Shown here one piece after another: positions 1-6,484 of a stretch of DNA of 16,058 nt. This DNA is from Cyanobacteria bacterium UBA2566 (GTDB lineage Bacteria > Cyanobacteriota > Cyanobacteriia > Cyanobacteriales > Desertifilaceae). The DNA is taken from assembly GCA_002340255.1 (NCBI GenBank), contig DDLS01000065.1, positions 1 through 16,058 of the forward strand, in the 5' to 3' direction. Positions within the stretch are counted from its first letter, which is position 1. The number at the start of each line of letters is the position of its first letter. Both the position numbers and the translations under genes were made by a program. Under the pieces are notes generated by a model. It saw only the letters and a program-made list of their open reading frames with translations. It was not told the DNA's origin and searched no databases.

Positions 1-14
1 CCTTCAGCCAGATA

Positions 15-29
15 CAGCGCGAAGCGCTG
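15..29. repeat. REP-like palindrome, copy 1
   Basis: CAGCGC-GAA-GCGCTG is a perfect 6-bp inverted repeat around a 3-base loop. The same core occurs at least six more times in the window (near 173, 389, 608, 4537, 9483 and 14302), always outside intact genes or at the edge of a broken one. It is a small dispersed palindrome family of the kind common in cyanobacterial genomes. Confidence 0.7.
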
Positions 30-63
30 CTATGAGGTACATTGTTGATCGTAGATGTGAGTT

Positions 64-147
64 GTCATTGCGACCGCAGGGAAGCAATCGCCAAGATTGG
101 GGGATTTTGCGATTGCTTCATTCCACTTGCGTGACCTTCGCAATGAC
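64..147. repeat. 84-bp imperfect long hairpin element
   Basis: The outer arms GTCATTGCGA (64-73) and TCGCAATGAC (138-147) are exact reverse complements, as are the inner arms GAAGCAATCGC (81-91) and GCGATTGCTTC (109-119). The spacers between the two stems are unequal (7 and 18 bases), so the full structure is a bulged hairpin. No protein is supported here. It looks like a non-autonomous dispersed palindromic element; a similar GTCATTGCGA...TCGCAATGAC design is, as far as I recall, common in many bacterial genomes. Confidence 0.6.
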
Positions 148-152
148 CGATC

Positions 153-380
153 TCAATGAGACTGTACTCCGTTACAGCGCAAAGCGCTGTATCCCTGAGC
201 GCGATGATAGCGATATCTAGCTCTAATTCGATCTAATTCTGTTTTTTCTGTCTCCGTTAACTCCGGTAAATCAACTTGCCATTCGGTAAAAAAGTCAGGA
301 GCGACTGTCTGCACTAAATTAAAGTGCTGCTCTGCTTCTCCGATAGTGGTTATTTTTTGAGTAATCGCTGTTAAAGACAT
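153..380 (-). pseudogene. 5' relic of a restriction-endonuclease-like cyanobacterial protein, truncated by a palindrome
   Basis: The reading frame starts at ATG 380 (MSLTAITQKI...) and has a protein-like composition for 63 residues, including the acidic stretch DLPELTETEKTELDRIRARY. From codon 64 onward the frame reads straight through the palindrome TACAGCGC-AAA-GCGCTGTA (173-191) into a meaningless tail and stops at 153. I read it as the N-terminal part of a longer gene whose 3' part was lost where the palindrome inserted or recombined. The N-terminus resembles, from memory, a cyanobacterial family annotated as type I restriction endonuclease R-subunit-like proteins, but no catalytic motif remains, so that name is tentative. 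Whether the short product is made is unknown. Confidence 0.5.
173..191. repeat. REP-like palindrome, copy 2 (perfect)
   Basis: TACAGCGC-AAA-GCGCTGTA has an 8-bp perfect stem with a 3-base loop and is the best-preserved copy of the family in this window. It forms the breakpoint of the truncated gene on the minus strand. Confidence 0.75.
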
Positions 381-388
381 GGTGATAA

Positions 389-439
389 AGCGCTTTCCGC
401 TGTTGCAGACATGAAACGCGCGGTAATGGGTAATAGGTT
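389..439. repeat. Degenerate palindrome plus two heptamer repeats
   Basis: Bases 389-403 (AGCGC-TTT-CCGCTGT) match the REP-like palindrome with one mismatch. Bases 422-435 are two tandem heptamers GGTAATG and GGTAATA. The pairing of palindrome with heptamers resembles the composites at 4537-4578 and 9453-9495. The repeats lie between two truncated gene fragments, in a 247-bp stretch (381-627) that has no intact gene. Confidence 0.45.
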
Positions 440-442
440 CTT

Positions 443-529
443 TTAATCCCGATTGGCAATCAAGCGAGATTGTTTCTCAGTCCAGAGGACAAAATCCTGT
501 TCATAGAGAGAAGTTTTGATGGTCTTCAC
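443..529 (-). pseudogene. N-terminal fragment of a DUF29-family protein
   Basis: Reading the minus strand from GTG 529 gives 28 codons ending in TAA at 443-445. The peptide contains YEQDFVLWTEKQ followed by RLIANRD, the characteristic opening of cyanobacterial DUF29 proteins (Tyr-x-Gln-Asp-Phe-x-x-Trp, about 140 to 160 residues when complete). Everything after the first 28 residues is missing, and the break falls next to heptamer repeats. It is a relic and not a working gene. DUF29 function is unknown, although these genes are highly duplicated in cyanobacteria. The family call comes from a motif seen by eye. Confidence 0.6.
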
Positions 530-607
530 TCTCTGTGACTCCGAAACAAATTGGATTGTTAATTACTTCAATCTATTTTACAATTATTTTACCCATTAGC
601 CATGACC

Positions 608-620
608 AGCGCGAAGCACT
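608..620. repeat. REP-like palindrome, degenerate copy in front of the dehydrogenase gene
   Basis: AGCGC-GAA-GCACT sits 8 to 11 bases upstream of the likely dehydrogenase start codons (628 or 631). The same degenerate form occurs in reverse orientation at 4537-4549. It occupies the place where a ribosome binding site would be expected, and no clear Shine-Dalgarno sequence is seen. Confidence 0.5.
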
Positions 621-630
621 TATATTAATG

Positions 631-1587
631 ATGAAAGGAATCTGGCTCGAAAATCAAAACCTGCAACTGCGAACTGATTTATCTACTCCCACTCCTCCAG
701 AGGGAGAAGCGTTAGTCAAAGTGTTGCGGGCGGGAATTTGTAATACGGATTTGGAATTGATGCGAGGATACTATCCCTATACGGGGATTCTCGGTCATGA
801 ATTTGTGGGTGTTGTGGCGCAAGGGCCGGAAAATTTACTCAATCAACGGGTGGTGGGGGAAATTAATGCCAGTTGTGGAACCTGTCGTTTTTGTCAACGC
901 GGAGAACCCACCCATTGCGAAAATCGGACGGTGTTGGGAATTGTGAATCGGAATGGGGCATTTGCGGATTATTTAACATTACCGATTAAAAATTTACACT
1001 CAGTTCCGGATACGGTTGAGACCAATGCAGCCACGTTTACAGAACCGTTAGCAGCAGCTTTGGAGATTCAAGAGCAGGTATCGATTACTGCTGAAGACCG
1101 GGTTTTAGTGGTTGGGGATGGCAAGTTGGGGCAATTGGTGGCTCAAAGCTTGGCTCTGACTGGATGCGATCTGTTGGCGATTGGTCGTCATCGGCAGAAG
1201 TTAGCCAATTTAGAAGCCCTGGGAATTAAGGTGGGGTTTGCGGATGATGTACAAGATGGAACATTTGATCGCAGTATAGAATGTACGGGAAATCCAGAGG
1301 GATTTGCGATCGCCGCTCGCGCCCTGCGTCCACGGGGAACCCTTGTCCTAAAAAGCACTTATACTGGCAATCTAACCCTAGATGCTTCCACCCTCGTCGT
1401 CAACGAAATTACCTTAATTGGATCGCGCTGCGGTCCCTTTGACAAAGCCCTGGCTCTCCTAGAGCAGCATCAAATTGATATTAACCGTTTAATCCAAGCA
1501 GAATATCCCCTCAGGGAAGGTCTAGAAGGCTTTAAATTGGCTCAACAAAAAGGAGCCTTGAAAGTATTATTGAATATGGAAAACTAG
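631..1587 (+). CDS. Zinc-dependent alcohol dehydrogenase-like oxidoreductase (MDR superfamily)
   Basis: This is an NAD(P)-dependent medium-chain dehydrogenase/reductase of 318 residues, cytoplasmic, substrate unknown. An N-terminal GroES-like domain carries the catalytic zinc ligands C37, H56-E57 (GHE) and probably E138 (in EPLA, as in sorbitol dehydrogenases). Four structural-zinc cysteines C82, C85, C88 and C96 lie in the NASCGTCRFC segment. The Rossmann domain begins with VLVVGDGKLG (GxGxxG at 162-167). The frame is open from GTG 535, but those extra 32 residues overlap a truncated DUF29 relic and a repeat and do not look like the family. MKGIWLENQNLQLR is the usual beginning, so ATG 631 (or the adjacent ATG 628) is preferred. 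The gene stands alone and converges with the methyltransferase gene downstream. Glycine-rich and metal motifs are intact, so it is probably active. Confidence 0.85.
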   Translation: MKGIWLENQNLQLRTDLSTPTPPEGEALVKVLRAGICNTDLELMRGYYPYTGILGHEFVGVVAQGPENLLNQRVVGEINASCGTCRFCQRGEPTHCENRTVLGIVNRNGAFADYLTLPIKNLHSVPDTVETNAATFTEPLAAALEIQEQVSITAEDRVLVVGDGKLGQLVAQSLALTGCDLLAIGRHRQKLANLEALGIKVGFADDVQDGTFDRSIECTGNPEGFAIAARALRPRGTLVLKSTYTGNLTLDASTLVVNEITLIGSRCGPFDKALALLEQHQIDINRLIQAEYPLREGLEGFKLAQQKGALKVLLNMEN

Positions 1588-1612
1588 GGAATAGGCAATC
1601 GTAAACGAGCAG

Positions 1613-1639
1613 GGTGCGTTAGCAACAGCGTAACGCACC
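1613..1639. terminator. Hairpin between convergent genes
   Basis: GGTGCGTTA (1613-1621) pairs exactly with TAACGCACC (1631-1639) around a 9-base loop. It lies 25 bases after the dehydrogenase stop and 8 bases beyond the methyltransferase stop, so it could end transcription from both sides. It lacks a clean T-tract, and GGTGCGTTA-type inverted repeats are also a widespread cyanobacterial intergenic repeat. The terminator role is inferred from position. Confidence 0.45.
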
Positions 1640-1646
1640 TATGATA

Positions 1647-2405
1647 TTAAAACCGAGAAGGACGATACAATACAGAAATATCTTGTAGTCGTTTTGCCTC
1701 TTCCATAAAATGGGGATTTTTAAACACTCGATTATTTTGATTCCATTGTGGATCTTTCACCTTAAATGTCGATAAGCAATCCTTGAGAATATCATCATTA
1801 TCTCCCCAATTAATCCATTCCTGGCTTAAACAGTGCAAGCCTGCCCGATCGCAATACTCTGCAAACAGTTTAGCGGTCATACTTTCAGCTCGCATATGGG
1901 GATTTGGAAAAGTAATATTCCCGGAACTGTCCTTAAAATGACCCATATTAGAATGATGAAAAAATCCAGATCCATTGGGTTTAAGTTTTCGCCCTAGCTG
2001 CATTAAGTAAGCTTGCATTACATCAGATTCAGCATGAACCAGAGAATCAAAGCTGAAGACGAAATCAATAGAGCGATCAGGAATCATATCTAAAGACTTC
2101 CCATCATTCACATAATAGTTAATGTGGGAATAGTTAGCGAACCGTTTTTGACAAATTTCAATACAAGGTTCAGCTAAATCAACAAGGGTTAACTCTTGAC
2201 AATAATCCTTAAAATAGGTGGTAAATCGACCATAACCCGGGGCAATTTCTAAAATGGTGCCCGTGGGAATAAAGGCTTGAATCCGAGGATACAGGGTTCC
2301 CCACCATAAAAATTCTGTGCCGCCCCAAGCATGAGACCATTCATCACCTCGATCGGACCAGCTATAATTTGACCAAAATTCTAGATTATATTCAACGGTT
2401 GGCAT
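1647..2405 (-). CDS. Class I SAM-dependent methyltransferase
   Basis: This 252-residue cytoplasmic protein has a Rossmann-fold methyltransferase core. Motif I is ILEIAPGYGR at 51-60 (the glycine-rich S-adenosylmethionine loop) and the acidic end of strand 2 is in LVDLAE near residue 76. A motif with DGKSLDMIPD at 101-110 precedes the strand IDFVFSFDSL at 113-122. The N-terminus is rich in Trp (WSNYSWSDRGDEW...), and a TEFLWWG segment precedes motif I. The C-terminal part includes NPHMRAESM and WINWGDNDD. The substrate cannot be told; similar proteins are often found near glycan and secondary-metabolite genes, but no such neighbours exist here. ATG 2405 is the only sensible start and has no strong Shine-Dalgarno. 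It is transcribed alone and converges on the dehydrogenase gene. Confidence 0.85.
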   Translation of the reverse strand: MPTVEYNLEFWSNYSWSDRGDEWSHAWGGTEFLWWGTLYPRIQAFIPTGTILEIAPGYGRFTTYFKDYCQELTLVDLAEPCIEICQKRFANYSHINYYVNDGKSLDMIPDRSIDFVFSFDSLVHAESDVMQAYLMQLGRKLKPNGSGFFHHSNMGHFKDSSGNITFPNPHMRAESMTAKLFAEYCDRAGLHCLSQEWINWGDNDDILKDCLSTFKVKDPQWNQNNRVFKNPHFMEEAKRLQDISVLYRPSRF

Positions 2406-2800
2406 AGTTTAGGGATAGGTAAGGTTGGTTCAAGATAGTTTAAAATTAGTTCTCAGGAAACTTCTCTATTTTACTATGATTTTTATGAATTCCAAAATTT
2501 TTCCGTTAGCAAAACCTCTAAATCTTCTGGAAACACGCAGATTTGAGGAAAATCGATCTTCGGATAAATTTCTTCAACATCCGATCGTACATCTTCCCAG
2601 ATTTCCGTGAAAATCTCGGCAAAATAGAGAATGGAATTGTGGAGGTAACTGCCTCTAAGTACAGGACAAAAACGGTAAGCAGTGGAGAAAATCAAAGAGA
2701 TACTTGGATTGAGTCTGATGAAACCCCATCTGCTTCTTCTTTTCAAGCCTTTTGTTCAAGCTTTTTGTCCTGTACTGAGATTACCTATTGCCTGGATCAA
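2406..2800. other. 395-bp gap without a supported gene
   Basis: No convincing gene is seen. On the minus strand a frame of 87 codons runs from TTG 2746 to 2483; its last 50 residues (from LYFAEIFTEIWEDV on) look protein-like and could be the C-terminal relic of an unknown gene. Its first part runs through the inverted repeat, it has no ribosome binding site, and I do not recognise it. The plus-strand frame 2543-2926 overlaps the SpoIID gene and has no protein character. The main structure is the inverted repeat listed separately. Confidence 0.35.
2643..2786. repeat. Long-armed inverted repeat, possible MITE-like element
   Basis: AGTACAGGACAAAAA (2658-2672) and TTTTTGTCCTGTACT (2762-2776) are perfect 15-bp reverse complements. 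After one mismatch the match continues for three bases (TCT/AGA). After a 5-base bulge on the left it resumes with AGGTAA (2643-2648) and TTACCT (2781-2786). The arms are separated by 89 bp, too far for an ordinary terminator, which suggests terminal inverted repeats of a small non-autonomous element. The direct repeats of a target duplication were not recognised. The right arm ends 15 bp after the SpoIID stop. Confidence 0.5.
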
Positions 2801-4435
2801 TTAACCTTCTTCCCCTTGATTTTCAGTCACCATTGGATCGCGCCAAAAGACGATCGCCTCATTCAAGGGTTGAATCTGAGTTCCTGGGAAGTAGAATTGT
2901 ACGATTCTCTCCCCATTCCAACCTAACTCTGCCAAGCGATAAGCCCCTGTTTGACTTAATCCTACCCCATGGCCAAAGCCCCCACCGACAAAGGTATAGC
3001 CTTTGAGCGCTTGGTTCTCATCTAACATGGGGTCAAGATAAAAGAGGGTACTAATGGGAGGATAAAAGGCGTTGCGAATTTGGTCTTTACTAATTTCTAA
3101 GGGCCCCTTATCGGTTTGCACTTCCATCGTTAACACCCGACCCGATGGCGATCTCTCAGTTATTTTTACACTCTCAATTTTTTGGATACCCGTCATGGGA
3201 TGGTTGCGGTTGCCCAAATATTTGTTCAAGAACTCGGTCATATCTTTTAAGGAAGTGCTATAGCTCCACCGGAAACGGTTCCACCCAGTTTCATTAAATC
3301 CCTGTTTCAGATTGAGAAATTCCCGTAAATTCGCTTCATTGCCCAAGCTTTTTTGGGCTAAATCCCATACTAGCCCGGTCGAATCAACCCTCGCTTGCAG
3401 ATAGGGTCGTGCCGGGCCATTCCAAACATCTTCAAAGGGTGCAGTAATGCCACCGGTGGTGGAAGAATAGAGGGCATCGACCAATTCATTCTCGTAGGTG
3501 GCAACTAAAGAGCGAGTCGCGGCGATCGCCCGATCCGCTCTAGCTGAAGCATCTCCTAACCCCCAATAAACCTGACAATCTGTGGTCGCACAGAGTTCAT
3601 AATCATCAATACCAAAGCGGCGTAAGTTTCTTAGGGTATAGGTTCGCGCTAGAATGGCTTGGGCTTCTACGGCTGCGGGGGGAGCTTGGGGGCCGATTTC
3701 ATGGGGAACCACGCCCCGTAAATAGGTCTCTAAGGGGACAAAATTGACCAAGGTGTAATTGCCATAGGCGTTGGGTTGCATTCGCAAGGAACCGCCATAT
3801 AATCGGGTCACTCCTTCAGGATGTACCACTTGAATCCGGTTATTACCACTGCTGATATCCACAGCACGACGGTTATATCGATACCCATTCACCACCCAAT
3901 AGGCTTGGGGATAGTGGCGTAATACTTTGGTCTCGATATGGGCGATGGTATTGCCTTCAGACTTTAAGCTATCGAGCAACATGCGGCGCAGTAGGGGCGT
4001 ATTATATACCTCGCGCTTGGCCCAAACTTGCCAGCGATCGGGATTAGCAACTTCGACCTCTAAACCCCGTTCTCGCCATTTGTGGGCATCATGTTCGGCA
4101 CTTTCAAAGCTGCGATGGGTACTTAAGACTACTCGTTCCTCAACCATCGGTTGGGGTAGAGGCTTCATCTCAATTTGGAGTTTAACGGCATCAGTGTCTA
4201 GGGTAGCCTCTCCCTCTGTCGTTGCATAGCGTAGCGTTAGGCGATCGCCCGATAGCGCTCTCAACGTTAAGGTTTCCCCAGGTCGATCGCCAAATCGTTG
4301 CTCAATCCCAATTTTCAGCAGGCGATTGGGTTGAGACCATCCCGGAAGTGCTGAAACACCGACCATTGCCAGCGACATCATGGCCGCGCTTACCCATTTC
4401 CGAGGTTGAAGTCCCATTGTTTTAAACCGGATCAT
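2801..4435 (-). CDS. Secreted SpoIID/LytB-domain protein
   Basis: A protein of 544 residues with an N-terminal signal peptide (hydrophobic stretch about 14-32, likely cleavage near GWSQ at 32-35). Residues about 200-350 form the SpoIID/LytB domain: VPLETYLRGVVPHE with the conserved glutamate E246 followed by AVEAQAILARTYTL. A second conserved block, GGGFGHGVGLSQTGA, lies at about 484-498, with two cysteines at C282 and C287 between them. SpoIID of Bacillus is a lytic transglycosylase acting on denuded glycan. Cyanobacterial members are longer, and their role is inferred to be peptidoglycan remodelling in the periplasm. Residues about 98-138 (EERVVLSTHRSFESAEHDAHKW...) resemble a SPOR-like segment. 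The start ATG 4435 has GGGAG about 15 bases upstream; M7 is an alternative. The gene is divergent from the beta-helix gene. Confidence 0.85.
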   Translation of the reverse strand: MIRFKTMGLQPRKWVSAAMMSLAMVGVSALPGWSQPNRLLKIGIEQRFGDRPGETLTLRALSGDRLTLRYATTEGEATLDTDAVKLQIEMKPLPQPMVEERVVLSTHRSFESAEHDAHKWRERGLEVEVANPDRWQVWAKREVYNTPLLRRMLLDSLKSEGNTIAHIETKVLRHYPQAYWVVNGYRYNRRAVDISSGNNRIQVVHPEGVTRLYGGSLRMQPNAYGNYTLVNFVPLETYLRGVVPHEIGPQAPPAAVEAQAILARTYTLRNLRRFGIDDYELCATTDCQVYWGLGDASARADRAIAATRSLVATYENELVDALYSSTTGGITAPFEDVWNGPARPYLQARVDSTGLVWDLAQKSLGNEANLREFLNLKQGFNETGWNRFRWSYSTSLKDMTEFLNKYLGNRNHPMTGIQKIESVKITERSPSGRVLTMEVQTDKGPLEISKDQIRNAFYPPISTLFYLDPMLDENQALKGYTFVGGGFGHGVGLSQTGAYRLAELGWNGERIVQFYFPGTQIQPLNEAIVFWRDPMVTENQGEEG

Positions 4436-4536
4436 GATATTTCCACTCTCCCATCAGGCTGACTACTGGATACTGTATTGATACTGTACATAAATCCTGA
4501 ATACTGCGATCGCCCATTGTTCCACCGGAAACTTAT

Positions 4537-4578
4537 AGTGCTTCGCGCTAGGCAATAGGCAATAGGCAATTGGCAATA
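4537..4578. repeat. Composite repeat: palindrome followed by four heptamers
   Basis: AGTGC-TTC-GCGCT (4537-4549), a degenerate REP-like palindrome, is joined by one base to four tandem heptamers GGCAATA, GGCAATA, GGCAATT, GGCAATA (4551-4578). Heptanucleotide tandem repeats of this kind (STRR) are established in cyanobacteria. The same order of palindrome, TAG and heptamers recurs in the other orientation at 9453-9495. Confidence 0.7.
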
Positions 4579-4678
4579 GCTTGTATGGCTTAGGGTCTAA
4601 GGCTTCAAGCTAAAGAGCCAGCAGATTACGGATGGGAACCCGATCGCCGCGTAAGCATTCAGAAATGCCTATCGCTTG

Positions 4679-4698
4679 AGTCTATACTCCCATAGACT
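4679..4698. promoter_or_regulatory. Perfect 7-bp hairpin upstream of the beta-helix gene
   Basis: AGTCTAT (4679-4685) and ATAGACT (4692-4698) flank a 6-base loop, and CTTG/CAAG extend the stem with one bulged base. It lies 64 bp before the start codon and just upstream of a CATAAT -10-like box, a position that would suit an operator. No regulator is assigned. Confidence 0.3.
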
Positions 4699-4762
4699 AC
4701 AAGTGATACCATAATGTGCAACTCTTAACTATCCTCACACCCTTACCACCAGAGAGGTTCCC

Positions 4763-6340
4763 TTGAACAGAACAATCGTTAACTCCAGTACCGTTCTATT
4801 CACCCTACTGACTCTGAGTTTGAGTACGGCAATTGCCCCCAAACCGGTGTTGGCTTCTGAATCTATCGCTCAACTCACCCCAGGAGTCTCCACTGAACGG
4901 CCAACCCTATGGGTAAATCCCCAAAGCGGAAACGATCGATCGGGAAATGGTACATCCCAAGCACCCTATCGAACCTTAACCTATGCCTTGCGGATGGCCT
5001 CCCCCAACCATATCATTCAACTCTCTGCGGGAACCTATTCTCAGCAAACGGGCGAAGTTTTTCCCATTCAATTAAAACCCAATGTAATTGTGGTCGGGAA
5101 CCCCGATAATAAAGGGAAAAACGTGATTATTCAAGGAGGGGGACGCTTCCTCAGTCCCACCTTTGCCCGGCAAAATATTACCCTCCTGGGAGCAAATGAC
5201 GCTGCTCTGGCTGGCGTAACAGTAACCAACCCCAATGGTCGCGGTTATGGATTATGGATTGAATCGAGTTCTTTAGTGGTTGCGGATAATACATTTACCG
5301 GGAATGTGCATGATGGCATCTCCATCACGGGTAGAAGTGGCTCTGTAATTCGGAGTAACTATTTTACTGGCAATGGAGCCAATGGCATGACCATCTATGG
5401 CACATCGAATCCAGAAGTCCGGGATAATATCTTTGACAATACCGGATTTGGCATTAACATTAATCAAAATGCTACACCCTTAATTATCAATAATCAAATT
5501 ATCAATAATCGCGATGGTGTTGTCGTGCAAGCCAAAGCAACCCCCATTTTACGGGAAAATCGCATCGAGAATAATCGGCGTAATGGGTTAGTGGCGATCT
5601 CTGAATCTCAACCTAATCTCGGTACATCGAATGAACCAGGAAACAATCAATTCAGTAATAATGGCGAATATGATATTAATGCTCAAGGTGCGAAAAATAC
5701 GATTCCTGCCTATGGCAATCAACTGATTACCCGTCGTATTGCGGGTCGTCTGGACTTCCAAGGAACGGCTGCCTTGATTCAGTCGGCTCCAGAAAACTCG
5801 CGTCCGAGTCCCCCTCCCTTACTGCTACCTACCCCTTCTCGTCCCGTTGCTCCTCCTCCAACGAATAACTCCCCTACTCCTGCACCGATTCCCATTCCTG
5901 TTCCCCCTCCCCAATCCAGAACACCTCTTCCTGCACCTCCTGCCCCCCAGCGATCGCCCCTTCCTGCTCCCAACCGTAGTTCTTCAGTCACCTCCCAAGT
6001 TCCTAACTTAGATCCCCTTCCCGTTCCCAATATCGATATTCCTTTGGGAGATAACCGCTATGCTGGTCGCATTCCTAACCGAGCCAGTGCGCCGGGAACA
6101 CCACCACCACCTCCGACTAGCGTGGCTTCTGCTTTAGGCTTGCGCTATCGAGTGATTGTGTATGCTTCCTCTACCCAAGAACAAAACCAGGTAAAATCTG
6201 TAGTTCCGGATGCCTTCCGCAGTTCTTACCAAGGGCGATCGGTGCTTCAAGTCGGTGCATTTGCAACGGTAGAAGAAGCCCAAGACAGGCTAGAGTTAGT
6301 CCGTAATACTGGGTTACGAGCAGAATTGGTAGACTATTAG
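4763..6340 (+). CDS. Secreted beta-helix (DUF1565-like) protein with a C-terminal SPOR-like domain
   Basis: A protein of 525 residues, exported (signal peptide about 1-31, ending PVLA). Residues 47-330 form a right-handed parallel beta-helix of the DUF1565/NosD type. It opens with LWVNPQSGNDRSGNGTS and continues with repeated N-rich rungs such as NTFTGN, NYFTGNGANG, NIFDNTGFG and NQIINNRDG. Residues 345-450 are a proline-rich, low-complexity linker. The last 65 residues (RYRVIVYASS..., VLQVGAFATVEEAQDRL) look like a SPOR domain, which in characterised proteins binds denuded peptidoglycan glycan strands. Together with the divergent SpoIID-type protein this suggests a cell-envelope role; the glycan or polysaccharide partner is unknown. 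The start is TTG 4763, supported by AGAGAGG five bases upstream and by the position of the signal peptide. Confidence 0.8.
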   Translation: MNRTIVNSSTVLFTLLTLSLSTAIAPKPVLASESIAQLTPGVSTERPTLWVNPQSGNDRSGNGTSQAPYRTLTYALRMASPNHIIQLSAGTYSQQTGEVFPIQLKPNVIVVGNPDNKGKNVIIQGGGRFLSPTFARQNITLLGANDAALAGVTVTNPNGRGYGLWIESSSLVVADNTFTGNVHDGISITGRSGSVIRSNYFTGNGANGMTIYGTSNPEVRDNIFDNTGFGININQNATPLIINNQIINNRDGVVVQAKATPILRENRIENNRRNGLVAISESQPNLGTSNEPGNNQFSNNGEYDINAQGAKNTIPAYGNQLITRRIAGRLDFQGTAALIQSAPENSRPSPPPLLLPTPSRPVAPPPTNNSPTPAPIPIPVPPPQSRTPLPAPPAPQRSPLPAPNRSSSVTSQVPNLDPLPVPNIDIPLGDNRYAGRIPNRASAPGTPPPPPTSVASALGLRYRVIVYASSTQEQNQVKSVVPDAFRSSYQGRSVLQVGAFATVEEAQDRLELVRNTGLRAELVDY

Positions 6341-6385
6341 ATCGCTAAATTGGTAGAGTATTAAATTAAGTCGAAAGTAAAAAGT

Positions 6386-6434
6386 AATGGGAAGTAATCG
6401 GAGATCTCTACATCTCCTGATTTTCCTATTTTTT
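6386..6434 (+). terminator. Rho-independent terminator after the beta-helix gene
   Basis: AATC-GGAGAT (6396-6405) pairs with ATCTCC-TGATT around the loop CTCTAC with a single bulged T, giving a stem of about ten pairs. A T-rich run including seven consecutive T follows to about 6434. It lies 46 bp past the stop codon, upstream of the transporter gene, and would separate the two transcripts. Confidence 0.6.
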
Positions 6435-6484
6435 TACCCCATAAGACTTTCAATTAATCCACGTAGGAGTGAGTTGATCGATTT

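Larger units (their letters stand above)
4436..4762. promoter_or_regulatory. 327-bp divergent intergenic region
   Basis: This separates the SpoIID-like gene (-) from the beta-helix gene (+) and must hold both promoters. Visible items are two direct copies of GATACTGTA at 4469-4477 and 4480-4488 (11-bp period), one HIP1 octamer at 4506-4513, the palindrome/heptamer composite at 4537-4578, a hairpin AGTCTAT/ATAGACT at 4679-4698, and a CATAAT at 4710-4715 that could be a -10 element for the plus-strand gene. No matching -35 box was found, so promoter positions remain uncertain. Confidence 0.4.

Noticed and set aside
535..630. Longer N-terminus of the dehydrogenase from GTG 535
   Set aside because: The extra residues overlap a DUF29 relic and a palindrome, have no family resemblance, and MKGIWLEN at 631 is the natural beginning.
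2543..2926. Plus-strand frame of 127 codons
   Set aside because: It overlaps the SpoIID coding end, crosses the inverted repeat and has no recognisable protein character.
5779..6030. Gly-rich minus-strand frame of 83 codons
   Set aside because: It is the complement of the proline-rich linker (CCN codons read as NGG), a composition artefact.
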